The position numbers were made by a program, and so were the translations under genes. A stretch of DNA of 64,000 nucleotides from contig PVNU02002748.1 of NCBI GenBank assembly GCA_003013855.2, positions 1 to 64,000 of the forward strand, in the 5' to 3' direction. The notes under the pieces were generated by a model. That model was not told where the DNA came from. It ran no database searches and was given only the letters and a program-made list of their open reading frames with translations. Shown here one piece after another: positions 22,686 to 32,795 of the stretch. Each line of letters starts with the position of its first letter. The stretch's first letter is position 1. The DNA is from Liriodendron chinense. Its lineage: Eukaryota; Streptophyta; Magnoliopsida; Magnoliales; Magnoliaceae.

Positions 22686-23932
22686 TTTTTTTTTTTTTTT
22701 GGAATGCTTTTTTTTCCATAATGAATAAAGATTTACAATCCCTTTGGGTGGGCCCCATAAAAAGAAAGAGGCCTCACCTATCCTATAATCCATAAAAAAA
22801 AACAAACAACTTAGAGGCTAGCCATGAAGAAAGCTAAATACAGAAATAAGCATAACCATCCCAAACGCCTAGGCACTAAACCACTCATTCCAATCACAAA
22901 GCAGCAGAGTGACTAGCCCAAAGTCTGGCCTGCACCAATCTAAGCATAGCCTTCTACTTAGAAGACTCAAAACTACTCCACCACCAGACAGAAGATCCCA
23001 CCAAGCAAACCAAAGACATTAACATGTCGAATCTCGTCGATCTACTCACGAACTGATCTGATATGTCTCTCCACAATTATTTTTTTTGGATTCAGAGGCT
23101 CCACTTTTATATTTCCCATCACAACTTTCGGGCAGGCCCGCGAACAAAAGGAGCAAGCCCGCCTATCATATATCCTAAAAAACAGCCACCTACCCTACTC
23201 GGAGGTTACCCAAGCCTACCTTACCAAGGAGAAGCTAACCCCTAGCGATGAGAGGTAACTCCCTCACCAAACAAAAAACCCGATGCGATTAAGAAGCACT
23301 CCCCTGACGAGCTAGGCTATCCGCCACTAAATTGGCTTCTCTAAGTGTATGCATAAGGTTTACACTTAATCTTCGCTTGAAAGAAGCAATTTTCTCGTGC
23401 TTGTACCACATGGACCAAAGGATGTGGGAGTTTGAAGAGAGAAGCTCCACCACAATCTTCGAGTCGCTCTCCACCTCAAACATGTTGAAGCCTCGTTCAG
23501 CACAAAGCGATATCCCCTCTACAACCGCTCTCACCTCTGCCCTGGTGTTCGTCCCAACGCCATACCCCGTAGAGAACGCAAATAAGAAAGCACCCTTGTT
23601 GTCTCTACAAATCCCTCCGCCACCCGACAGCCCCAGGTTGCCTCTGGCCGACCCGTCGACATTGATCTTAACCCAACTCTGTTAGGGTCTAATCCATTTC
23701 ACCACCGAAGGTCGTTTGACATTGGATTGAGAAGGTAAAACATCCAAATCCAAAAGAGTAGCGTACCTAGAGCAATTGAGCTCTCGCCTAGAAGGAAGGT
23801 CTTGGCCAACCATCCGAATCCAACGGAAGATTTGAGTTATAATTTTCCAAGAACACATTGGTTTATCATTGAAGAGAGCCTTATTTCTGGTGATCCAAAG
23901 CTCCCAAAGAATGATGCTGGGCACGATTCTCA
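22686..23932 (-). mobile_element. 5'-truncated LINE (L1-type) with 13-bp target duplication
   Basis: The flanks CTGATTGGGGGAT (22673-22685) and CTGATTGGTGGAT (23933-23945) are a 13-bp target duplication with one mismatch, inside the inner MITE. The left end is a run of T, that is, a poly(A) tail on the minus strand. Only the 3' end of ORF2 is present, as is usual for truncated LINEs. Sister MITE copies lack this insertion. Confidence 0.92.
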
Positions 23933-23960
23933 CTGATTGGTGGATTGGATCTTGCACCAA
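23289..23960 (-). pseudogene. LINE ORF2 C-terminus with RNase H domain
   Basis: A single frame is interrupted by one stop at 23682-23684. The first part has a SIILWELWITRNKALFND segment of the zinc-binding reverse-transcriptase tail. After the stop comes an RNase H of the RVT_3 type: SWVKINVDGSARGNLG, GGGGICRDNKG, TNTRAEVRAV, FEVESDSKIVVELL, HTLREANLVADSLAR. The expected acidic residues (VDGS aspartate, RAE glutamate, ESDS aspartate) are present. The frame runs slightly past the LINE's upstream boundary near 23932 into flanking DNA. A fragment, so not an active gene. Confidence 0.9.
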
Positions 23961-25186
23961 TTAATGTAGGGCCCATCTTTGATGTGGGCCATCCACTATG
24001 TGAGCCCCACCTTTGATGGTACAGTCCATCATGTGGAGCCTCCTTTGATATGGATGGTATGAGAGAGCAGTAATTGAGTGAACCTTGAGAGAGAACTTTG
24101 ATATGTAGTGTGACCTGAGAGAGATAAGTAGAAAAGCCAAATAGGAGGGTGGTTAATTAACATTGGAGGGTGACTAACAGTGTGGGTGTGTACTAACCCA
24201 AATAAATAAATAAATAAAATAAAATAATGCTGAGAGCAAAAGCGTGACATGAGAGAGATAAGTAGAAAAGTCAAAAGTCAAAAAGCTAAAAAAAATAATT
24301 AAGATAAGTAATTTTTAAGAGATAAGTTACTTTTCAATTATACTTACCAAACGAACTTAAGTGCCAAAAGTAAGTTAACGTCTTAAGTTCAGTCGAAAAG
24401 TAACTTATTTAGTTGTATCCAAATGGCCCTAAGCATTAAGGCAGTTTTCCTAACATAATGAGCTTTTCTAATCCCATGTACGTTCAATAAAGCTCATGTA
24501 CATGCCATGCATGTGCTAGCATAGCACGATTGGTCCCAGATAAATTCCATCCATCAGAATGGGACCACTATATGGATGCCCTGGCACAAGAATCAGGTTG
24601 ATCCACTGGTCAGGTGGCCTACAGTCTGCAAAACAAATGTATGGCTCTGGAAGACTTGGCTGAAGCTTTCTAACCCATTCACTTGTTTCCAATAGTCAGT
24701 ACACATGGTGAGTGGACTACAACCATTTTTGGGAAAGATGTAGAAGATCATATCAACCTGATTGGTGGATTGGATCTTGCACTAATTAATGTAGGGCCTA
24801 TCTTTGATGTGGGCTGTCCACTGTGTGAGCCCCACCTTTGATGGGACAGTCCATCATGTGGGGCCTCCTTTAATATGGACAATATGAGAGAGTAGTAATT
24901 TAGTGAACCATGAGAGAGAATTTTGATATGTAGCGTGACCTGAGAGAGACAAGTAGAAAAGCCAAATTGGAGGGTGGTTAATTAACATTGGAGGGTGACT
25001 TACAGTGTGGGTGTGTACTGACCCAAAATAAAAAAAAATAAAAATAAAAAAGAGCAAAAGTGTGACATGAGAGAGATAAGAAGAAAAGTCAAAAGTCAAA
25101 AAGCTAAAAAAATACTTATTAAGATAAGTAATTTTCAAGAGATAAGTTACTTTTTAATTTACCAAACCAACTTCAGTGCCAAAAGT

Positions 25187-27264
25187 TGTTAGTGCACTTT
25201 TCTGTGGCATACTAGTGCACCTTGTTTGTCAATCACTTAGGTCAGTGTGTCTAGTGTCGGTTGAGCTTAATGAAGACGAAGATCAAAGACTCAAGACGGA
25301 CCAGCTGCATCAAGGATGAAGAAACAAGTAAAAGAGATGCCTTGGTGTGCCTTGCTTTGAACCTACCCACAACCATAACCTCTTAGATGACTTGAACCAA
25401 CTAGGTATACCCTTAGTCATCATCATTAGTCTTAGAACTCCATGAAAAACATGATAAGTTAGACTAATTAAAGAGGTAGAAGCTGTTGTAATCAAAATAG
25501 GTCAAACAGCAGTTTCCGATTGATCTCCGATCAATCGGACATTGGCTCCAATAGGACTCCGATCAATCGGACCGAAGTTCCGATCAATCAGAAATTGTTC
25601 CAGCAATCTTGAAAATCCACTGGACATATTTCCGATCAATCAGACAATCTTCCGATCCATCAGAAGGGGTCAGTCCGATCAATCGGACCATGTTTCATAT
25701 CAATCGGAATATCTTCCAGAGAATCCACTGGACTGATTTCCGATCAATCGGACAAGTCTCCGATCAATCAGACTGGTCTCCGATCAATCAGATCCTTTTT
25801 CTGATCAATCGGAGATGTGAGAATCGGCCCTTTTTTTACCGTTGGAAGAAAATCTATTTAAAGAGGGGGATTCATTTTTTAGCAGAGAGAGGGGATTTTG
25901 AGGAGATAGGAGCCACCATTGTTGAAGATTATTAAGAGCTCTATTCCTAACCCAAACAAGTGATCTTGCTTGTAATTCATCACAAGTATGGAGCATTCAA
26001 AGCTCAAGAAGAAGATGCACTTGTCCCTCTTTTGATCTCTAGAGATTGGATTGATCTTGATAATCATATTCCTATCCAATACTCTATGATGAGATCTTTG
26101 TAGGTGAGACTCTATAGGCAACCCATTCCCATACGTTGTAGAGATCTCAAACCTACTCTCCCATCACCTTGGACATATCAAAGGCATCATTTGTAAGGTG
26201 GTTGATCAAGTAGAGCTGAGGCATTGGCAAAGCAGCGACAACACGATCGAAGGAGCAATGGAAGCTGATTAAAGCACGGGAGAGCGGAGATCAAGCAACC
26301 TGAACCAACGCTGAATAAGGGGCTCATCCGACAAGTAAGGTTGTCATTGTAGAGAGTCCTTTTACTCAATTCCCAGTGGGGAGTTGAGTGTAGAGTTTGT
26401 TTGACAAACTCGAAATAGGGTCGTTAGCCGATCCTTGGCCTATTAGTTGGGCCTAAAACTCTAGAGACTTTGGTCGTTCCTTGGCCCGTTTGTCGGCTTA
26501 AAGACTAGGACCTGTTTGGCGCTCCTTGGCTCATTGCCGAGCCTAAACAAAGTCTCCAAGGGGGAGCCTCCAACACAGGAGTGAACGTGCGTAGTTCTTG
26601 TGTAGGACTAGATCTTGCATAGGTCGAATAGGTTGGGAGGAACCTGTAAACTCCCCGGTTGGGTGGATTCGAGTTAAAACACCTTGGTTGGGAGGAACCA
26701 GATTTAAACTCCCCAGTGAATGCCAGTGTGCTCAAAGGGGTTGAGTACTTGAACCGGGAGTGGAGTAGATAAGTAGTCGAACCACTATACATCCTTGTGT
26801 TTGTGATTGTTCTTGAGCACATTTCTCTTTATGCATTACGTTTAACTTGTTAATTATGAATGCTTAGTTAGGAATGTATGCTAGGCACTTGATAGGCTCA
26901 TCCACACTCATAAGATGTACTTTCACTGCCTCATGTAGACTTGAGCTCATTGATCCATTCTCATAAGTCTACATAGGTTGCATAGGTTAGGAGCTTGATT
27001 AGTCAAATCATTTGTTTACCTATGCATGTTTAGACTAGGTTGTTTATTGCTTAACCATATGCTAGTCTTGTGATTAGACCCACTTAGGCTTGGAAGCCGA
27101 AGTGTTCTTGCTTACTTAGTTTAATTTGTTAAATTGTGTAAGTAGGGGAAAAGAATTTCAAAAATATCCTAATCACCCCTTCAATAGGTTTAGCCATAAT
27201 TCTAGTTGCTCTTTAAGCTTCTGCACATACGACGGTGTTGTGTTAGACTACCGACACACTTTCA
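25187..27264. mobile_element. Probable solo LTR, 2.08 kb
   Basis: It begins TGTTAGTGCACTTTTCTGTG and ends CGACACACTTTCA, with a 5-bp target duplication AAAGT on both sides (25182-25186 and 27265-27269). The surrounding MITE sequence (GTGCCAAAAGT then AACTTAAC) is continuous in sister copies. TG...CA ends, a 5-bp duplication and absence of any gag-pol fit a solo LTR left by recombination. A CTAATCACCCCTTCAATAGG motif near the right end resembles the 3' part of long copia LTRs. Orientation and family are not proven. Confidence 0.75.
25515..25822. repeat. Array of about 11 palindromic TCCGATCAATCGGA motifs
   Basis: TCCGATCAATCGGA and variants (often TCCGATCAATCAGA) recur roughly every 16-45 bp, with one copy in reverse form at the start. 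Each is a TCCGAT/ATCGGA inverted repeat with a CA loop. The array lies within the probable solo LTR. Confidence 0.9.
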
Positions 27265-27331
27265 AAAGTAACTTAACATCTTAAGTTCAGTTAAAAAGTA
27301 ACTTATTTGGTAGTATCCAAATGGGCCCTTA

Positions 27332-28392
27332 GAGCCCATTTAGATTGTAAGTTACTTAAGATAAGCTACTTATCAGATAAGTTACTTATCTTGGTTTTTA
27401 CTTATTAAGTAGATAAGTATGTTTGGTAAACAACATACTTGGTAAACAACATACTTATCAGCCAATAGTAAATAAGTATGTTTGGTAATAACACATTGAT
27501 AAGTAACCTCTCAAAAGAAAATTTCAAATCTACATATAATAAGCAACATATTAACATGAAAAGAAAAAGCTAAGTGTACTAAGGCAGTGTTCCTAACAGA
27601 ATGAGTTTTTCTAATCCCACTTGCGTGCAATAAAGCTCATGTACATGCCATGCATGTGCTAGCATAGCACAAGTGGTCCGAGATACATTCCATCCATCAG
27701 AACAGGACCACTATATGGATGCCCTGGCACAAGAATCAAGTTGATCCACTGGTCAGGTGGGCCACAGTATGCAAAACAAATGTATGGCTCTGGAAGACTT
27801 GGCTGAAGTTTTCTAACCCATTCACTTGTTTCCAATAGTCGGTCCACATGGTGAGTGGACAAGAACCATTTTTGGAAAGACGTAGAAGATCAAATCAACC
27901 TAATTGGTGGATTGGATCTTGCACCAATTAATGTAGGGCCCATCTTTGATGTGGGCCGTCCATGGTGTGAGCCCCACCTTTGATGGGACAGTCCATCATG
28001 TGGGGCCTCCTTTGATATGGATGGTATGAGAGAGCAGTAATTGAGTGAACCATGAGAGAGAACTTTGATATGTAGCGTGACCGGAGAGAGATAAGTAGAA
28101 AAGCCAAATTAGAGGGTGGTTAATTAACATTGGAGGGTGACCAAAAATGTGGGTGTGTACTAACCCAAAAAAAAAAAAAAGAAGAGCAAAAGCATGACAT
28201 GAGAGAGATAAGTAGAAAAGTCAAAAGTCAAAAAGTCAAAAAGCTAAAATAAAATACTTATTAAGATAAGTAGTTTTTAAGAGATAAGTTACTTTTCAAT
28301 TATACTTACCAAATGAACTTAAGTGCCAAATGTAACTTAATGTCTTAAGTTTAGTCAAAAAGTAACTTATTTGGTAGTATTAAAACGGGCCC
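27332..28392. mobile_element. Third PIF/Harbinger-type MITE, adjacent copy
   Basis: It begins GAGCCCATTTAGATTGTAAG and ends TATTAAAACGGGCCC, flanked by TTA (27329-27331 and 28393-28395). It shares its left TTA with the outer element, so it sits directly beside it. About 1.06 kb and uninterrupted, it shows the full family layout. Confidence 0.87.
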
Positions 28393-28510
28393 TTAGTGTT
28401 AATACTTATGTCCATCTCCTTGGTTTTTTGCCTATCCAATGTGTGACAAGCATTTTTGAATTCTTCTTCCATCTTTGGTCTCATCGCTTTGTGTTTTGTC
28501 TAATTCAAAT
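28393..28510. repeat. Segment 1 of the 3.85-kb duplication (tail)
   Basis: Continues segment 1 after the MITE cluster. TGTTAATACTTATGTCCATC to TGTGTTTTGTCT matches segment 2 at 32474-32582. Similarity stops after TTTTGTCT. Confidence 0.88.
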
Positions 28511-28626
28511 ATTGCTTATCCTAGTAAATTTGATATGCCCATTGAACTTGAAACTTCTCTAGCTTGATGTATTAATTTTTCTAGCTAGAAACTCAGTTGA
28601 CCATCTTGGAATTAATGTGGAACTTG

Positions 28627-28735
28627 TGTTGGGTTTTTCCCACATCCGCTAGAGGTTGAGGAGATTATTGGGCTATATATTGGGAAGAGGCCCCTCAATA
28701 ATAACTAGCCATTTTGAGGTGGAGTCGGCCTAACA
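28627..28735 (+). repeat. TRIM-type LTR, 109 bp
   Basis: Begins TGTTGGGTTTTTCCCACATC and ends GTCGGCCTAACA, directly followed by a primer-site motif. Its start resembles the LTR at 32644-32746, but the rest is diverged. Confidence 0.6.
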
Positions 28736-28737
28736 AG

Positions 28738-28749
28738 TGGTATCAAAGC
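28738..28749 (+). promoter_or_regulatory. Primer binding site motif
   Basis: TGGTATCAAAGC lies two bases after the TRIM-type LTR, close to the initiator tRNA-Met primer site. Segment 2 of the duplication starts at the next base but one. Confidence 0.65.
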
Positions 28750-30646
28750 TGGCCCATTTAGTAAGCGGGATAAGAATTCCCGCAGAATCCTACTTATTCT
28801 TATTATTCAATCAAACATGAGGCTACATGTGTTAATGAACGGCCCTTATTTAATCAAATGTGTGTGATTAAGATAGTGTGGCATGCTAGAGTCGACTCAA
28901 GTTTGATTGAATGCTTGCAACTGCAAGCGCCAAATTAATCGTAGGATCAGACTTGTGAAAGTTGATATGGCTGTTTAGTCACCAATGTTGTAGCGATCAA
29001 ACGATTTAGAAGGAGAGGGTTAGTCATTATGAATGGATTCTTATTATCTTGAACTAAAGACTTTTCTTTAAATGGTAATCGCGGGCCTCAAGTTACTCGG
29101 TAATGCAATAGTGCATGGAAAAAATAAAAAACTATAAGCTGAATCATCGATTTTACTGATTTATAATGAAGATCAGTACATTTAGCGATGAAATAAAATG
29201 AGCAGAGAAATAAATAACAGATAAATATCTATGACTGCCTAAATGAGCAAACAATCAGGGCTAATATACGATGTGATCGAGGTGTGATCTTCAAACAAGA
29301 ACTCGATTGATCAGAGATTTGAGGACAGTAGGTTATGGATATTTACACTACTCCTAAATGTACTACAACGATGAAACTAGGCAGCAACGAACTAAGCTAC
29401 CCTAAACTCTAGACGTTCTACAACGGGATTAGACAGAAGTGGAGAAACTAAGGCAAAAACTAAAATAGACAGCATTGCATTGTGAGATGTTGTGAGTGAT
29501 GGCTTAATTGATGCCTCAAGCTTTTCATCAATTATTGCTTATATAGGCTTCTGAGAGACGGTGGCCTTGCATAAAATTCTGCACCATGAGAGATTTGGAT
29601 GATCAATCGTATAAATTTTCTTAATTTTTCACATAAGCATAGCCAATTATATCAGGCCACGTGTACAGAAAAAGATCTTGTAAGCCTCTTGTTATTCCGA
29701 TCTGCACCATCCATAAGAATCTTTACTAGAGTCTTAATATGATCGGACTCGTTCCTTTTGCAGAGTTCCTTTTTTTTACGAATTCTTGTTTTGTAGAGAG
29801 TTACTTTTCCTGAACTATAGTCTTGATCTTCCCAACACAAACATACCACTAACCTTTTGGCTTTGAGGTTTATCCTCACCACGTCTAGCATGGCTACCAC
29901 ATGACACCTTATGGACCCTTCAATTTGGCTATGATAAACTGGGTGTAAGCATCTATTACCATTATTACATTGTGGGTCCATCCAACCTACTCAAAATCCA
30001 TCAATCACAGGCCACAATCGATCCAATCCATTTAACTGTAATCATGTTGGATTTGAGTCATTCGACTAACTTGATCATACTTAAGACAACACACTTGATC
30101 ATACTTAAGACAACCCAACTCATGTTTAAAAAGTAGATATAAGGCAAAAGCTAAATTAGTGAATGCATACACCAAGGACATACACTATATTTGCTAGGAG
30201 TTTGTTTGCAATGCAGATGCAAGGTGTCAAAAGCCAAGTTACAAGCCAAGTTAGGGTTGGGCAAAGTTGTGTCCGAGCACAACTTGCACTATTCAACAAA
30301 AGTGCTGGTTTGACTCATGCCCCTGACAAGCTAAAATAGTCAAGCCCAGGCTTAGTCTGAAATTTTTGTGAGTAAAATTTAAGTCATTTAAACACTTATT
30401 ACTAGTGAAATCAGAACAACTCATTGTTAGGTAATTAGATTATTTACCAGTTTTATCTTCTAACAATCAAAGTTTTTAAATTTAATTATAAAAAAAAAAA
30501 AGTCGAAAACCTGCTCTTTTTTATAGAATACAATTACTTTTACATTTTGATAATTCAAATGGATATTCAACTAGGTTAGATTGTCCCCAAGACTTGAATT
30601 AACTAAATATTTAATAATTAAATTAAGAAGTTTCTACAATGGTTCC

Positions 30647-30763
30647 TAGGGCTATCAACCGGCTGAGCCTAGGGTAGGTCTTGGCTAGATTTTGAAGTAT
30701 TTGAGCCCGGCCTATTCAAAAATCTGATTTTTCAGGCCTGAGTCTGGCCCATTGACACTCCTG
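30647..30763. mobile_element. 117-bp hAT-type MITE, copy in segment 2
   Basis: Paralogue of 20075-20191, with TAGGGCTATCAAC at the left and CCCATTGACACTCC at the right, and GGTTCC on both sides. Confidence 0.65.
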
Positions 30764-31178
30764 CTGGTTCCTTGCATGAGCATGGGAGTACACTAGTTCC
30801 TTGCATGAGCATGGGAGCCCCTGCATGAATATGGCTGCATAGAAGAATATATATCATATAATGAGTATAAAAGAAATGGATTGCGTAGGAGCCCTGCAGC
30901 TTTTACAGTATACAGAGATTTCATGTTCCAACTAGGCCAGGGGCCACGGTATTGTAATCCAGACCATTGGTTTATTGTGTCCCACTATGGAGCATGCTAA
31001 AAGAATCTTCAAGATTGGAAGATTAAAGTGATGAATATAAGGACTATCCTCAATTGAATGTGTACCGTTATATTCCACTTCTTAACCTATCCATCTGTAG
31101 GTAACAACAAATGACAAGGTTAAAATTTTCCTTTTAAGGAGGTTTCTGAGCCATAGTCCTTCCACCACAGGAGAAAAG

Positions 31179-31623
31179 TAGAGTTGTGCACAAGCCAAGC
31201 TAGCTTGGTTAGGCCAGTCGATTCAAAGGTTGGGTTGAAACCAAGCTGAGCCATTTTATCAAGCTCAAAATGATTTTTAAGCCAAGCTCGAATCAGCTTG
31301 GCTCGGCTCAACTCAGCTGACTTAGTTGGAAAAGTACGTTTTTTGGTCCCACATTGGAAAGTAAGCAAGGAAATGAGAGGTGAAACTCTCTTTGAAAGTA
31401 AGTGGGGATGTAAATAGGCTTTGCGCCTAATTTTTAATAGGTTTAGGCTTGGCTTTGGGCTGGGCCTATTTAAAATTTTGTTCTCTTCAGGCTTGAACTC
31501 AGCTCGAACCAGCTCAAACATGTCAGTCTAGCTCGATGGCCGAGCTGAGCCGAACACTAGCTAGGCTATTCACTGACCGAGCCTAGCTTGAAAATGGCTG
31601 AGCTCGGCTCATGCTCAGCTTTA
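31179..31623 (-). mobile_element. Non-autonomous hAT element, copy in segment 2
   Basis: Paralogue of 20599-21061, beginning TAGAGTTGTGCACAAGCC and ending GGCTCATGCTCAGCTTTA. It is slightly shorter, and its target duplication has decayed (GAGAAAAG versus GACAGAAA). Confidence 0.88.
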
Positions 31624-32620
31624 GACAGAAAAGACCTATGGTTTAGATCAATGAGCTGGGTCGACCAGGCAGGGCCCAGTTAGGTTCAGCCCAAGCTCAA
31701 GCTGGTAATGCAAGTTGCAGGCATGAGATCTAACCTAAGCTGGGATTGCCCAACTTTTCTAGGCCCACCCCTGACCCAATGAAAAGTCCCCACCATGGCC
31801 TGATCAAGTCCATTGGCCAAGGATCTTGACACAATCCCCATCTGATTACTAATCAGGCCTGAACTTTGACCTGATCCAATCTACCTGATTGAGTAATTTG
31901 GGCCCAAAACTAGCTTTCAATGGACCCAATGACCCAACTGGTCTGGCCCACTTAGAAAATGGACCATTAAGTAAACATATCGAGCTAAGATCTTGACCAG
32001 GTCCAATCTGACCCATTCACAAGAAGCTTACCGGCTGTAACAGTAAAGTGTTAAACCCCCAATGCTTTTGAGTGGTGCTAATGGGCTTGAAAATGAAGGC
32101 CCACTTAGTAAACGGGGAGTTTAGGACATGGGTCCGAGTGGGCTAAAGGCTTAAGTTATAAAGTCACTGGATCAGGCTCTGGTTGTGTTTCATGGATTGT
32201 TGGTAGGGTTTGGATTTTAAATTCCTGGCCCATTTGATTGAGGGTTAGGCTTGGCTCTAGTAAACAAGTCGACCTTGGTTGAGCCCGACCACACCCACAA
32301 GCACCTCTTGCCACCATGGTTTTAGGACTCAGGTGTGTCTCAAGAACCCTGTCTGGTTCAATACCACATGAATGCAAACCCAAGAACCGAAAGTTTTTCA
32401 TTGAATGTAATTGAACATAAAAGACCGAAATTAGAATAATGCACCACCAATGTTTGAATTCTTCTATATATTTAGTGTTAATACTTATGTCCATCTCCTT
32501 GTTTTTTTGCCTATCCAATGTGTGACAAGCATTTTTGAATTCTTCTTCCATCTTTGGTATCATGTGACTTGGTGTTTTGTCTGATCAAAGTTCCAAGAAC
32601 CTCAGGCCTAGATCCGCTTT

Positions 32621-32642
32621 GGGGGGGGGGGGGGGGGAGGGA
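32621..32642 (+). promoter_or_regulatory. Purine tract before a TRIM LTR (17 G)
   Basis: Seventeen G then AGGGA lie just before an LTR start. The position fits a polypurine tract; the homopolymer length may be inflated. Confidence 0.6.
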
Positions 32643-32643
32643 T

Positions 32644-32746
32644 TGTTGGGTTTGTCCCACATCGGCCAAGTTGGACAATGAAAGGAGCTTCATATATCTT
32701 AGGGTCACTCCACCTAACAGGTTAGCTTTTTGGGTGTGACACAACA
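32644..32746 (+). repeat. TRIM-type LTR, 103 bp
   Basis: Begins TGTTGGGTTTGTCCCACATC and ends GGGTGTGACACAACA. Clearly homologous to the reverse-oriented LTR at 35376-35473 (shared AGCTTCATATATC). Confidence 0.75.
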
Positions 32747-32795
32747 ACTTGCTCATAGCTTACAATTTTGGTAAATACCTAATTGGTGGGGGCTA

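Larger units (their letters stand above)
22129..24429. mobile_element. Inner PIF/Harbinger-type MITE, nested in its own family
   Basis: It begins GGGCCCGTTTGGATTGTAAG and ends TCCAAATGGCCC, with a TAA target duplication (22126-22128 and 24430-24432). The reconstructed outer sequence joins correctly (GGCTAAGCATTAAGG) when this element is removed. Without the LINE inserted in it, it is about 1.04 kb. The inner sequence has CTAGCATAGCACGATTGGTC and AGGGTGGTTAATTAACATTG modules shared by all three copies. Confidence 0.88.
21918..27328. mobile_element. Outer PIF/Harbinger-type MITE, split by two insertions
   Basis: The outer element runs 21918-22128 and resumes at 24433-27328; without insertions it is about 1.02 kb. 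It begins GGGCCCTTTTGGATTGTAAG and ends ATCCAAATGGGCCC, flanked by TTA on both sides (21915-21917 and 27329-27331). A 3-bp TTA duplication and GGGCC-type ends point to PIF/Harbinger (Tourist-like). Another copy of the same family (22129-24429) and a 2.08-kb LTR-like element (25187-27264) are inserted in it. Segment 2 keeps the unoccupied TATTTAGTGTTAATAC site near 32470. Confidence 0.88.
28751..32585. repeat. Segment 2 of the 3.85-kb duplication
   Basis: Collinear with segment 1 throughout, without the Harbinger-type cluster. Both edges coincide with TRIM features: a primer-site motif on the left, and a purine tract plus LTR shortly after the right end. Small frames such as 29652-29981 (minus) show no known domain. 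On the minus strand a CTATATAAGC motif near 29540 could be a TATA element, suggesting that an old LTR may be included. Confidence 0.9.

Noticed and set aside
25515..25822. CRISPR-like array
   Set aside because: The repeats are short palindromes with irregular, often homologous spacers in plant nuclear DNA; there are no cas genes.
25187..27264. Small frames in the probable solo LTR as genes
   Set aside because: They follow the tandem TCCGATCAATCGGA motif or low-complexity text and match no family.
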